Part shown: positions 48,278 to 57,345 of the stretch, one piece after another | Layout: every line of letters starts with the position of its first letter | Position numbering within the stretch: position 1 is the stretch's first letter | Assembly: GCA_041494245.1 (NCBI GenBank) | Contig: JBGQAK010000003.1 | Location: 196,184 to 260,183, forward strand | Source: RBG-13-68-16 sp041494245 | Lineage (GTDB): Bacteria > Acidobacteriota > Thermoanaerobaculia > Thermoanaerobaculales > Thermoanaerobaculaceae | DNA length: 64,000 nt | Direction of reading: 5' to 3' | The notes under the pieces: model-generated | The model's database searches: none | Told to the model about the DNA's origin: nothing | Seen by the model: the letters and a program-made list of their open reading frames with translations, nothing else | Translations under genes and position numbers: made by a program

Positions 48278-49006
48278 ATGTACTGGCAGAAATGGTCCGA
48301 CAGGTTGAGGAAGGAGCTGAAGCTCGGCACGGAGCCGGTCGCCGTCACGTTCGCGGGCGCACCGGCACGGGGTGCCACCTCCGTGCAGGGCAAGCTCTCG
48401 GTGTGTCAGGCCTTGAAAAAGGCGAGCGGAGGCGAGACGGTCACCATCACCGCGGAGACCTGCGGCTGCCCCGGGGGCCTCGTGAGCCTCGGGCTCGGGC
48501 AGATGCCCGCAAAGGGACGGGAGAGGCTGGTGGAGTTCCTCGTCAACACGGAGAAGGTCTACTGCTCCCGGGTTGCGATCCATCGCAGCCAGCAGACCGT
48601 CGTGCCGCCGGCAGGGATGGCGAGCCACGTCATCTTCGCGCCGCTGTCGAGAACGGAGTCGCTGCCCGACATCGTGGTCTTCCTCGGGAAGCCCGGCTCG
48701 CTCCATCATCTTGTGGGGTTCGCGGGCTACTGGGAAGGCCGCTCGATGAAGGTCGAGCTTACGGGCCCGGCGTGCAGGACCGGCGTGGCCTACCCGGTGG
48801 TCACGGGCGAGATCGGGCTGTCGCTCCTCGATTTCGGGGCGAGGAGGTTGGCCGAGTTTGATGAGGACGTGCTGCTGGTCTCCGTCCCGTTTCACAGGAT
48901 GTTCGGGATCATGCACGCCCTCGATCAGGGGCTAGGCGGAGAGCGTACCGACCTCGCGGACATCGAGCAGCAGATCGACGAGCTTGGCGTGGTGGAACCG
49001 GTCTGA
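48278..49006 (+). CDS. DUF169 (COG2043) protein, intact copy
   Basis: The protein has 242 residues from the ATG at 48278. DUF169 has no known activity. Conserved-looking Cys motifs are SVCQALKKA, ETCGCPGG, VYCSRVAIH and GPACRTG, which could bind a metal or Fe-S centre. A typical closing block is DEDVLLVSVPFHRMFGIMHALD. Two truncated 5' copies precede it (44151 and 45601), and a 114-base 3' fragment occurs at 61143. It is the only complete copy in the window. Confidence 0.85.
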   Translation: MYWQKWSDRLRKELKLGTEPVAVTFAGAPARGATSVQGKLSVCQALKKASGGETVTITAETCGCPGGLVSLGLGQMPAKGRERLVEFLVNTEKVYCSRVAIHRSQQTVVPPAGMASHVIFAPLSRTESLPDIVVFLGKPGSLHHLVGFAGYWEGRSMKVELTGPACRTGVAYPVVTGEIGLSLLDFGARRLAEFDEDVLLVSVPFHRMFGIMHALDQGLGGERTDLADIEQQIDELGVVEPV

Positions 49007-49460
49007 GGGTGTGAGGCTCGACTCCCTCTCCCGCGTGCGGGAGAGGGCCGGGGTGAGGGTGCATCCGCTTGTTCGCACCGCGCCACTTGCGTTGTGGCGA
49101 CCCCTCACCCTAACCCTCTCCCTGCGGGAGAGGGAACCGAGATTGAGAACCGCGCAAGCTCCTTCTCCCTGCGGGAGAGCGGACCGGGATGGTCGCGCCA
49201 TCTCCCTCTCCCGCGTGCGGGAGAGGGCCGGGGTGAGGGTGCATCCGCTTGTTCGCACCGCGCTACTTGCGTTGTGGCGACCCCTCACCCTAACCCTCTC
49301 CCTGCGGGAGAGGGGACCGAGAGGGTCGCGCGCACGGCGCGCCCTACATCTGATCCGGATGCGACGAGGCGACCCCTCACGCTAACCCTCTCCCGGCGGG
49401 AGAGGTGGAAAAGCAGGGGGCGGATTACTCCGCCCCCAAAAGTTCGTACACGGCCCTCGA
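49007..49460. repeat. Dense cluster of palindromic repeats
   Basis: At least six alternating copies are seen: the CCCTCTCCCGC/GCGGGAGAGGGCCGGGG form at about 49022 and 49202, the CCTAACCCTCTCCCTGCGGG form at about 49107 and 49287, and variants at 49164 and 49383. A segment of about 180 bases appears twice in tandem (49020-49140 and 49200-49320). No gene is seen. Confidence 0.7.
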
Positions 49461-51254
49461 CTACGGCTGCTTGTCCACGTCCACGTTCCACCACAGCCCG
49501 TTGGGGCCATAGTACTTGACGAGCGCGTTCGCGAGGTCTTTGTCGAACTGTGCATTCCATACGTGTAGGTCAGGGTCGAGGCCTAGGTCGAACGAGTTGA
49601 CCTTTGTGGCATGGCACGAAAGGGCACATGAGTTGGGCATCCCATCCTGGTCCTGGTACTTGAGTGTTTTCTGCGGCGATATGGCCTCGAACGTGTGGCC
49701 GTGCAGGCTAAGCGCACCGTCCGGGCCTTGGGTCATGGCCATGTGGCAGGTCGTGCAGCGTGACAGGCCCATGGTGCGCTCAGGTCCATAGGGGTGATGG
49801 GTGTGTTGCTCGACGATGGCGCCAATGGCGGTCCGGCTGTCGGCGTATGCCGCCACCATATCCTTGGTGATCTTGGAGAAGTCGGCGCTCGTGTTCTGCC
49901 CATGGGTTGCATGGCAGGCCAGGCAGAGCGTGTTGTCCTCGACCCTGGTCGGAATGGTGAGCTTGGTCTGCGCGTCAACGATTTGGGTGACGATCTGCCC
50001 CGCCTGGGCATTCTCGTGCGGGTCGTGGCACTCCGTGCAGCGGACCTGGTGGAACTGATACGTGGGCTTGGTTGACTTATAGAACTCCGGGTACTGGCTG
50101 GTATCCATTCCCGTCTTGCCATCGGGCCACCACACCTCGCCATCGGTGTAGTAGCTCTGCAGTGGCGTTGACGATCCGGGGATCCAGCTCGTCTTTGTCG
50201 TCTCGTCATAGGGCCAGCCAATAGCGCCGGTCGGACTGGACGCGACCACCGCGTGGCACTGGCCGCATACGTCGTTGGCGCTCTTGGCGTCGAGCTTGTC
50301 GGGGTTGACGATCTTGGCCGGGTCGCCTTCGCCCAGGATGTGCTGCCCGCCGGGGCCGTGGCAGGATTCGCAGCCAATGTTCATGAGCTTGAAGTTGCCG
50401 TCGCCGTCATAGTCAAAGTAGGAAGGATCGTCGGGCTTGTAGAGGTAAGCAACGAAGCCCTTGAACACCCACTCGCCGCGCGCGTTTTGAGTGATACTGC
50501 GTACGCCTGTGGCGTGGCACCCAACGCAGTTCTGGTCGGCGCTCTCGCAGTTGGCCACGACTGTGCCGGTGGTGGCGCCGGCGCCGTAACGAGGCTGGTT
50601 GTTGGTGTCGTAGTAGGCCTCCGGCGTGTAGGTCTGCCAACCGGCGTCGCTGGCATAGAAAAGAGGTGAGGAGTAGACGGCCTCGGTCTTGCCGGTGGGT
50701 GAGTCGCTCACAGGCACACGCACGCCGAAGAGCTGTTCCCACACTCCTGACGTAAACCTCCACTGCTTGATGAAGACGACCGGAAGGTCGAGCTGGCCAA
50801 CGGTGATGGTGTAGGTGCCGTTCTTGACGGAAAGCTTGGGAGCATTGGGCTTGTACTGGTCAAACGGCGAGGAGATGGCATTGAAATCGAGCCCCTGGAT
50901 GAAGTCGTCGGTGGCTTTGCCGAGGGAAGCTGCCAGGACACCCTTGCCCGGCACCAAGGTCCACTGGGTCATGGGCCGGATGTAGGCCGCCGCGTGCTGC
51001 GTGTCCCGCCACGATGCCTCGCCGGTGGTCAGCTTCCCGTTGTGGCATGCCAGGCAGAGCTCACTGCCGACGTAAACGTTGTCACCCACGGCGTTGGTCG
51101 CCTGCATTGCGCTGAGACGCGTCTTAAGCGCGGTGATGGCCGCTGGCACGGCGGACGTTGCCCCCGCCTGTAGGTGGGAACGCACTGGGCGGATTTGCGC
51201 CCGTGCCGAGCCGGCGACGGCGAACATGAGGAGGAAAGTAAGAACTCTGCGCAT
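49461..51254 (-). CDS. Multiheme cytochrome c with seven CxxCH and one CxxxCH site
   Basis: The protein has 597 residues from ATG 51254 (GGGGGGAG upstream), with a signal peptide (MRRVLTFLLMFAVAGSARAQ). Heme motifs in order are CLACH, CVGCH, CESCH, CGQCH, CTECH, CLACH, CTTCH and finally CALSCH, which has three residues between the Cys pair. It is probably periplasmic or exported, and carries electrons. It is the third gene of a porin-decaheme-cytochrome operon. It could be the outer-surface partner of the conduit, but no lipoprotein signal is seen. Confidence 0.88.
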   Translation of the reverse strand: MRRVLTFLLMFAVAGSARAQIRPVRSHLQAGATSAVPAAITALKTRLSAMQATNAVGDNVYVGSELCLACHNGKLTTGEASWRDTQHAAAYIRPMTQWTLVPGKGVLAASLGKATDDFIQGLDFNAISSPFDQYKPNAPKLSVKNGTYTITVGQLDLPVVFIKQWRFTSGVWEQLFGVRVPVSDSPTGKTEAVYSSPLFYASDAGWQTYTPEAYYDTNNQPRYGAGATTGTVVANCESADQNCVGCHATGVRSITQNARGEWVFKGFVAYLYKPDDPSYFDYDGDGNFKLMNIGCESCHGPGGQHILGEGDPAKIVNPDKLDAKSANDVCGQCHAVVASSPTGAIGWPYDETTKTSWIPGSSTPLQSYYTDGEVWWPDGKTGMDTSQYPEFYKSTKPTYQFHQVRCTECHDPHENAQAGQIVTQIVDAQTKLTIPTRVEDNTLCLACHATHGQNTSADFSKITKDMVAAYADSRTAIGAIVEQHTHHPYGPERTMGLSRCTTCHMAMTQGPDGALSLHGHTFEAISPQKTLKYQDQDGMPNSCALSCHATKVNSFDLGLDPDLHVWNAQFDKDLANALVKYYGPNGLWWNVDVDKQP

Positions 51255-51283
51255 ATACGATCTCCCCCCTTTCTTTGGTCCCA

Positions 51284-52162
51284 CTACTCGTTCAAGAACT
51301 TAGCGTCACGCTGCGAGCCATGGACCGCGACGTGACAGGCTGTGCACGACAGGTACCCCGGCTTGCTGAGGTCGTGGAACGACGGCGTGTCGCTGTGGCA
51401 CTCGAGGCACAACTGCCCGCCGTTCGCCCGCGTGAGGAGCTTGGGGTTGGGCGAGCCGTGGGGCTGGTGGCACGCCAGGCACCCCGTGACCTCGCGCGGC
51501 GGGTGCGGGTACACGAACGGGCCGGCTTTCTCCGTGTGACAGGTGACGCAACGGGATCGCCCGTCTTCCTCGATACGCCCCTTCACGGTCGTTCCCCCGT
51601 GGACGCTGTGGCAGCTCATGCACTGGAACGGTGTGCGTCCCTCACGGTGGGAATAGGGAAGCTGAAACTGCGCCACCTGTGAGCCGTGGCAAGGGGCGCA
51701 TACCTCGCTCCTCGCCCGTGCCAGCAGCGGCTCACCGGAAGGTGCCGAGTGTCCCGACACGTGGCAGTCCAGGCAGGCCACAGCAGCACGGATATGGCCG
51801 GGCGTGCGGCTGGAAAGGCCGGCATCCTGGGCGCCGTGACAGGAGAGGCAACCCTTGGAGGTTTCCTTCGTGTCACCCTTGAGCGCCCGGATGTTGCTCG
51901 CGGTCGGATCGGTGGCGTGCGCCTGGCCAGGGCCGTGACACGTCTCGCACGCCCGGTCCAGCACCTCGCCCTTGAGCACGGTGTGATCAATGGGGAATCT
52001 GCGCTCTGCAATGGCCCGGCCGTGAGGACCGTTGACGAAGGCCTTGACGACGTCCTCGTGGCAGGTGGCGCAGGTGTCTTTGCCCACCCAGCCCTCCGGC
52101 AGGCCCGCCGCTAGCGGCGTCGCGAGCGCGCATGTCAACGCTACGAGCAAGAGATGGCGCAT
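51284..52162 (-). CDS. Decaheme cytochrome c, DmsE/MtrA-like
   Basis: The protein has 292 residues with a signal peptide (MRHLLLVALTCALATPLAAG). Ten CxxCH motifs are visible: CATCH, CETCH, CLSCH, CLDCH, CAPCH, CMSCH, CVTCH, CLACH, CLECH and CTACH. This matches the periplasmic decaheme cytochromes that sit inside an outer-membrane porin (MtrA/DmsE/PioA). The porin gene is immediately upstream. Electrons would move from the periplasm through this protein to the outside or the reverse. Confidence 0.92.
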   Translation of the reverse strand: MRHLLLVALTCALATPLAAGLPEGWVGKDTCATCHEDVVKAFVNGPHGRAIAERRFPIDHTVLKGEVLDRACETCHGPGQAHATDPTASNIRALKGDTKETSKGCLSCHGAQDAGLSSRTPGHIRAAVACLDCHVSGHSAPSGEPLLARARSEVCAPCHGSQVAQFQLPYSHREGRTPFQCMSCHSVHGGTTVKGRIEEDGRSRCVTCHTEKAGPFVYPHPPREVTGCLACHQPHGSPNPKLLTRANGGQLCLECHSDTPSFHDLSKPGYLSCTACHVAVHGSQRDAKFLNE

Positions 52163-52166
52163 GGCC

Positions 52167-54023
52167 TCAGAACCTCCGCCCCAGCGAAATGCCGTACCGG
52201 GTCACGTCGAAGTTCTCCAAGTTGGTGCGGTCCTGACGGTACGACCAGTAATTGGCGAACACCCCGTAATCGAGCTGGAGTGGCCCGGCAAGCTCGAAGC
52301 GAATGTCGTAGGCCCACGAGGAGAATGGCAACGACTCGCCGCCATCGTTGATGCGGAGCACCCCGCCGGCGAGACGAGCGGCCTTGCCGAGTGCCAGCGC
52401 GCCACGCAGGCTGACGGTACGCAGGTCGGTTTGGTAGGTGGATAGCCCGCTCTGCTGAAACTTGTTGACAAAAAAGAGCGTGTCGACGCTGCTGTTGAGC
52501 TTGAGGCGGTCGACGCTCAGGGCGGCGAAGGTACCGCTGCCGGCTGTGAGGGTCGCCGAGAGGCCGATGCCCTCGTTGGTGCGGTCGAGACCTGCCACCG
52601 CAACCGGGTTGTCCGCGGTTTCCCGGTTGCCATAGGCGGCCAGCTCAACGCCGGCGACCGGACGCAGCCGCAGCTTGGCCCACAGGCGTTTGACCGTCTC
52701 CGGATCGGTGCGGAAGACGTAGCGCTCGAAGCTCCCGTTCTCCCAGCCGACCTGCGCCGAAAGGGTTTGGGACAGCGCCACGGAGGCCGTCGCGCTCCAT
52801 CCCTTCGCGTCGCGGGTGACCGCCTGGCGCGGGAACTCGGCGCCGTGCTGCTCTGCGATTTCACGCGAGCCGTCGTGATAGTCAACGGCCAGCGTGAAGG
52901 GACCCTGCACAACCTCGACCTCGGCCGCGACGTCCTTGTCCGTCCGATCGAAGGCGCCGAAGTCGTTGAACGCCAGCGGGAAATCGACTGAGCCTCCCGG
53001 CCCGATGAAGCGCAGAATGCGGTCGCCGATGAGCGTGGAGTCGGCGGAGGCGTCCTCGTAGTGCCCGCGGATGCGTAGCGTGAGGTGATTGGGCATGACG
53101 GCAAAGCCAAGGCGCAGGTCGCCCAGCTTTGTCCTGCGGTCCGCACTCCCGGTGAGGGCGTCGATGATCGAGATGGTCCCCACCCCGCCGCTTCTCTCCC
53201 AGGTCGTCGTATCGTTGCGGTCCGCGTCGAGCTCGTCGCGGCGGTAGAGCCCACTGCCGACCAATTCGAAGCGGGGGCCCCGATAGACGGCTGCGACGCG
53301 GGTCGTTGGGACGGTGTTGGAATCCTCGCCCGGCGTTTGGAACTGGGCGAGCAAATAGTCACTGGTGTCTCCGGCGGGCTGGCCCCCATTTGCGACCTCG
53401 CCACGGTTACGCCGCTGGTAGCGAGCCACGTCCTGCTCAATCAGCAATTTGACCGGCAGCGTGCGCGTCTCAAGGCTCAGGCCCACCTCCTGTACGCGCT
53501 CGGTCAGGTTGAAGCGGGCCACGTACGGCTGGCCGAGACCGTAGAAGGCGAAGTCCTCGGACCCGGAGCGCTCGACATCCCGCAGATCTAGGCGCAAACG
53601 GGCGGCGCTCCAGTTGTCGTAGGTGAGGGAGCCGGTCCAGCGCGTGATGGTCCAGTTGTCGCGTCGCGCCCCGAGATCGAAGCCTGGGAGAGCGAAGAAC
53701 GATTCGCGGCGGCTGTAGTCCAGCCGCAGCGACCACGTCCGGCCCCAGTCGACCTTGAGGGACGCACGACCCCACGGCTCTGCGCCTAACCCGGATGCCG
53801 ACACCTCGAAGCGATCAAAGGCCTTTGTGCTCGCGCCGAGGTCGAGGTGGAAACCGTCGAGGAAGAGACCGCTCGAAAGGTTGTACTGACTGGCAAAGGC
53901 GTCCCGGTTGCCGCTGGTGTGCTGCCAGGCGTAGCCGATGGCGACCTCGCCGGATGTCTGCGCATTCGCCACGGCCGCCAGGGTCAGAAATGACGCAAAG
54001 CACAACAGCGATTTGAGCTTCAT
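52167..54023 (-). CDS. MtrB/PioB-family outer-membrane porin
   Basis: The protein has 618 residues from ATG 54023. A signal peptide (MKLKSLLCFASFLTLAAVANA) is followed by a long series of amphipathic beta strands, for example EVAIGYAWQHTSGN, RASLKVDWGRTWSLRLDYSRRESFF and SWAYDIRFELAGPLQLDYGVFANYWSYRQ. The end is YGISLGRRF with a terminal aromatic residue. This is the decaheme-associated porin that lets a cytochrome cross the outer membrane. The decaheme gene follows after 4 bases and the other cytochrome after that, in one operon. Confidence 0.87.
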   Translation of the reverse strand: MKLKSLLCFASFLTLAAVANAQTSGEVAIGYAWQHTSGNRDAFASQYNLSSGLFLDGFHLDLGASTKAFDRFEVSASGLGAEPWGRASLKVDWGRTWSLRLDYSRRESFFALPGFDLGARRDNWTITRWTGSLTYDNWSAARLRLDLRDVERSGSEDFAFYGLGQPYVARFNLTERVQEVGLSLETRTLPVKLLIEQDVARYQRRNRGEVANGGQPAGDTSDYLLAQFQTPGEDSNTVPTTRVAAVYRGPRFELVGSGLYRRDELDADRNDTTTWERSGGVGTISIIDALTGSADRRTKLGDLRLGFAVMPNHLTLRIRGHYEDASADSTLIGDRILRFIGPGGSVDFPLAFNDFGAFDRTDKDVAAEVEVVQGPFTLAVDYHDGSREIAEQHGAEFPRQAVTRDAKGWSATASVALSQTLSAQVGWENGSFERYVFRTDPETVKRLWAKLRLRPVAGVELAAYGNRETADNPVAVAGLDRTNEGIGLSATLTAGSGTFAALSVDRLKLNSSVDTLFFVNKFQQSGLSTYQTDLRTVSLRGALALGKAARLAGGVLRINDGGESLPFSSWAYDIRFELAGPLQLDYGVFANYWSYRQDRTNLENFDVTRYGISLGRRF

Positions 54024-54056
54024 CAACCCCCAAAACCACTCGTGCCAGAAGACCAC

Positions 54057-54835
54057 CTGTCGCCCGCGCTCTACAAATCTGGTCCGTTACGTGACATTTG
54101 TCAAGGTAAAGCCACAGGCTGTGGGTCGGCGGCGACGATCGGAACCCGGTCGCCCAGCGGGCGGCCGCTACGGACGACGACGGAACGAAATGTAGCGGCC
54201 AGCGCGCTGCGCCGGCGTGCGCGCACGGCGTGCGCGCCCCACATCGGTTCCACATGCGACGTGGCGACCCCTCACCCTAACCCTCTCCCTGCGGGAGAGG
54301 GAACCGAGATTGAGAACCGCGCAAGCTCCCTCTCCCGCGTGCGGGGGAGGGCCGGGGTGAGGGCGGATCCGCTTGTTCGCAATGCGACATCTGCGCTGTG
54401 TTGACCCCTCGCCCTAACCCTCTCCCTGCGGGAGAGGGAACCAAGATAGCGGCGATGCAGGGCCAGACTCCCTCTCCCCCTGGGAGAGGGAACCGAGATT
54501 GAGAACCGCGCAAGCTCCCTCTCCCGCGTGCGGGAGAGGGCCGGGGTGAGGGTGCAACAGGTCATTTGCGCCGCGCCATCTGCGTTGTGTTGACCCCTCA
54601 CCCTAACCCTCTCCCCCTGCGAGAGGGTGAAGAGCGAGCGGGGGCAAGCCCCGCCCCTACGACAGCAAGGGACGGAACGACAGCGCGCACGGCGTGCGCG
54701 CCCCACGGCTGATCCGGATGCGACGAGGCGACCCCTCACCCTAGCCCTCTCCCCGGGGGAGAGGGTCGGGGCCAAGGGTTTCTACGGTTGCGGCGGGGGC
54801 GCTCCCGTGTCAAGATCACGCTGGAGGCAGCGGCG
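54057..54835. repeat. Long repeat-filled intergenic region
   Basis: A GAAATGTAGCGGCCAGC element (54187), a CGCCGGCGTGCGCGCACGGC/CGCGCCCCAC element (54207-54243), and then at least seven alternating palindromes between 54270 and 54770. One GGGGGCAAGCCCCGCCCCTA copy (54643-54662) matches the repeat inserted in the DUF2779 gene. It looks CRISPR-like at first glance but spacing and units are irregular. No gene is seen. Confidence 0.7.
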
Positions 54836-55063
54836 ATGAAGGATTATCAGTACACGGTCGTCATCGAACCCGACGGGGACCAGTTTCAGGCGTTCGTTCC
54901 CGCGTTGCCAGGCTGCCACACCTTTGGGACCTCGATCGAAGAAGCGCGGGCGAACATCCTCGACGCGATCCAACTACACCTGGAGAGCATGCGGCACGAC
55001 AACGAGGAGATCCCGATTGAAGGCCAGCCGACCTGGATCACGAGGCTGACGATCTCGTTGTAG
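54836..55063 (+). CDS. hicB: HicB-like antitoxin
   Basis: The protein has 75 residues from the ATG at 54836. The HicB partial RNase-H fold is clear: YTVVIEPDGDQFQAFVPALPGCHTFGTSIEEARANILDAIQLHL. The usual C-terminal DNA-binding helix-turn-helix is lacking, as in the shortest HicB proteins. The toxin gene follows after 22 bases in the same direction. Autoregulation may need another protein. Confidence 0.9.
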   Translation: MKDYQYTVVIEPDGDQFQAFVPALPGCHTFGTSIEEARANILDAIQLHLESMRHDNEEIPIEGQPTWITRLTISL

Positions 55064-55085
55064 GAATGCCTCCAAGACTGCCCAG

Positions 55086-55295
55086 GTGAGCGGTGAGGAG
55101 CTGCTCCGTGCCCTCAAACGACTGGGTTTCGTCGAGCAGCGCCAGAGGAGTGGTCACGTTCACCTCAAGCGTCCTGCCGACAACCGCCGACTGACGGTGC
55201 CGGTCCATAAGGGGAGGACGATCCCTGCGAGCACTCTGCGGGCGATACTCCGGGATGCAGAGCTGACTGTCGAAGACCTTATGAAGCACCTCTGA
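55086..55295 (+). CDS. hicA: HicA-family toxin
   Basis: The protein has 69 residues from GTG. The double-stranded RNA-binding-like fold of HicA is visible with LLRALKRLGFVEQRQRSGHVHLKRP (the catalytic His in SGHVHL), then RRLTVPVHKGRTIPASTLRAILRDAELTVEDL. It is a ribosome-independent mRNA interferase, inhibited by the HicB encoded upstream. The antitoxin-first order is the less common one for HicAB. Confidence 0.9.
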   Translation: MSGEELLRALKRLGFVEQRQRSGHVHLKRPADNRRLTVPVHKGRTIPASTLRAILRDAELTVEDLMKHL

Positions 55296-55301
55296 TCTCT
55301 T

Positions 55302-55533
55302 GCAATGTGGGGCCTGCGTGCTGCGCCGGCATGCGCGCACGGCGTGCGCGCCCCACAGCTTCTCTCCCTCTCCCGCGTGCGGGAGAGGGCCGGGGTGAGG
55401 GCGCAACACGTCATTTGCGCCGCGACATCTGCGTTGTGTTGACCCCTCACCCTAACCCTCTCCCTGCGGGAGAGGGAACCGGGACGCATGGTCGTGTCAT
55501 CTCCCTCTCCCGCGTGCGGGAGAGGGCGGGGTT
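55302..55533. repeat. Palindromic repeats between HicA and ATPase
   Basis: A GTGGGGCC...CGCCGGCATGCGCGCACGGC element (55303-55355), then CCCTCTCCCGC/GCGGGAGAGGGCCGGGG (55366-55397), a CCTAACCCTCTCCCTGCGGG copy (55451-55478) and another CCCTCTCCCGC copy (55502-55527). No gene is seen. Confidence 0.65.
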
Positions 55534-56652
55534 CTAGACGAGTCCCCGGAGCAGTTCGACCGCCGGCGCTACGCGGATGCCTTCGGGTGTGACGTAGTCC
55601 TTTGTTCCGGTGGCCGAGATCTGCCAGGCCTCGGCGCGCGCAAAGCGAGTGTGCAGGTAGCGCAGGCCGGGATCGGGCTCCTCGTCCCCCCACTTGGCCT
55701 CGACCATTAGTACAGGGGCGCGCCGCTCAACGACGACGAAATCCACCTCGCGGCGGTCCACGTCGCGGAAGTAGCGCAGCTCGAGGTCGCGCCCGTGCGC
55801 GTCCTGCTGGAAGTGCACCCATTTGAGGAGATGGCATGCAACCAGGTTCTCGAAGCGGCGCGCCGGATCCGGAACGACCGTCCAGTCGAGGTGGTAGTGC
55901 TTCTGCTCGTGGCGCACCGCGCGCAAACGGGGCGCGCCGAACGGGGGCAGGCGGAAAACGGCGTACAGCCGCTCCAGGATCTCCACCCAGCGGGCGACGG
56001 TCTTGTGGCTGACCTCGAGGTCCTCGCGGAGGGCGTTGAGGGAGAGCGGCGAGCCGACCCGCTCGGGAAGCGACAGCATCAGCAATTCGAGTTTGCCCAG
56101 GTCACTCACACGTTCCAGATCGGTGATCTCATCGTGGACGAGCAGGGTCCGGTACTCCCGGGACCAGCGGCGCGCAGTTCGTGCCGAGCCGGAGAGGAAC
56201 GGTTCGGGGAAACCGCCAAGTTTGAGGAGCGCCTGCAGGTCGCCGGACGAACGCGCCCCCAGCTCAGCGACCGAGAGCGGATGCAGCCGTAACAGGTGAT
56301 ATCGCCCCTGGAGCGACTCGCCGCCGAAGCGGTAGAAATCGAGCTGGGCGCTCCCGGTCACCAGGATCTTCTGGCCGGCGCGCCGGCCGTCCCAGAGGCC
56401 TTTGAGGAGGTTGCGCCAACCGCGGTATTTGTGGATTTCGTCAAGAACCCACATCAGAGAAGGCGGCATCTGGCGGCGGAGCAGCCGCTCGCGGTCGTCG
56501 GGCACGTCCCAGTTGAGGTAGCCCCCTTTCGCCCCGGCAACGGCGTGAGCGAGCGTGGTCTTCCCTACCTGTCGTGCCCCCGAAACGAACACCATCCGGC
56601 GCTTAAGATCAGCCTCGACGGCGGCTTGCAGGTACCTCTTCAATATAGCCAC
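55534..56652 (-). CDS. AAA ATPase with DUF4143 domain
   Basis: The protein has 372 residues. The AAA_14 domain has Walker A SGARQVGKTTLA (about residue 25) and Walker B LMWVLDEIHKY, with the sensor region ILVTGSAQLDFYRFGGESLQGRYHLLRLHPLS. The C-terminal DUF4143 domain ends in a nuclease-like segment RYFRDVDRREVDFVVVERRAPVLMVEAKWG, where Asp, Glu and Lys resemble a PD-(D/E)XK site. Such ATPases are common in bacteria and often mobile; their task is unknown. The gene lies among repeats and toxin-antitoxin loci. Confidence 0.87.
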   Translation of the reverse strand: MAILKRYLQAAVEADLKRRMVFVSGARQVGKTTLAHAVAGAKGGYLNWDVPDDRERLLRRQMPPSLMWVLDEIHKYRGWRNLLKGLWDGRRAGQKILVTGSAQLDFYRFGGESLQGRYHLLRLHPLSVAELGARSSGDLQALLKLGGFPEPFLSGSARTARRWSREYRTLLVHDEITDLERVSDLGKLELLMLSLPERVGSPLSLNALREDLEVSHKTVARWVEILERLYAVFRLPPFGAPRLRAVRHEQKHYHLDWTVVPDPARRFENLVACHLLKWVHFQQDAHGRDLELRYFRDVDRREVDFVVVERRAPVLMVEAKWGDEEPDPGLRYLHTRFARAEAWQISATGTKDYVTPEGIRVAPAVELLRGLV

Positions 56653-56956
56653 GGTCTCGAGTGTAGAGTATTTTCACCCAGAGTCAAATTTACTCGCGTG
56701 TTTTTTTGCCTGGGGGCGAATTCGCTCTCGGTGTTCCAACCGCCCCGTCGCCCTAACTCTCTCCCCCTGGGAGAGGGGACCGAGATTGAAAACCGCGCAA
56801 GCTCCCTCTCCCGCGTGCGGGAGAGGGCCGGGGTGAGGGCACATTCACTTGTCTGCGCTGTGCAATCTCCGATCTGCCGGCCCCTCACCCTAACCCTCTC
56901 CCCGTGGGAGAGGGGACCGAGACGTGACGCCTGACCGGCCCTGCGCGCTGAAGGCG
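56653..56956. repeat. Gap with palindromic repeats
   Basis: Repeats of the CTCTCCCCCTGGGAGAGGG type at about 56758-56777, CCCTCTCCCGC/GCGGGAGAGGGCCGGGG at 56803-56838, and CCTAACCCTCTCCCC/GGGAGAGGGG at 56889-56914. The AT-rich first 90 bases hold the promoter region of the DUF4143 ATPase. Confidence 0.55.
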
Positions 56957-57345
56957 CTGCTCGTGGTGGAGGGCCTGGGTGGGGTCAAGGCGGGACGCGC
57001 GCCACGCGGGGTAGAACCCGAACCTAACACCGACGGTGACGGCGGATGCGATGGCCAGGAGCAGCGCGAACGGCGTGATCGCGATCGGCCAGCCGAGGGT
57101 GCGTTCGAAACCTGCCGAGCCCGACGCTGAGGACGACACCGCCGAGCGCAGGATGTGGTCCAGCCAGGCCGTGAAGTGGGACCGGAACCGCTTCTGCGCG
57201 GTCGTGTGGGGGAGGAAGATCCAGTCGTCCTGGTCGCGGCCGTCGCCCGTCTGCCCTCTCGCAGCCAGTACACCGACCATCTCGAAAAGCTGGTTCTGGA
57301 TGCGGAAAGGGGGCTTGAAAGTGCTTCCGAAGGTGGTGGCTGGGC
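56957..57345 (-). pseudogene. Decayed MacB-like ABC permease fragment
   Basis: Minus-strand codons give DDWIFLPHTTAQKRF and, further on, FERTLGWPIAI...FGFYPAWRASRLDP, both typical of MacB/FtsX-family permeases. The two parts are joined after loss of the middle, and a two-base difference near 57127 breaks the frame relative to the intact relative at 63811-64000. The stop codon position reads CAG instead of TAG. It is a remnant of a duplicated permease gene. Confidence 0.75.

Noticed and set aside
54270..54775. Regularly recurring palindromes that suggest a CRISPR array
   Set aside because: Repeat units differ in type and orientation, spacers vary widely in length and are themselves repeated, and no cas genes are present. 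They belong to the genome-wide palindromic repeat family.
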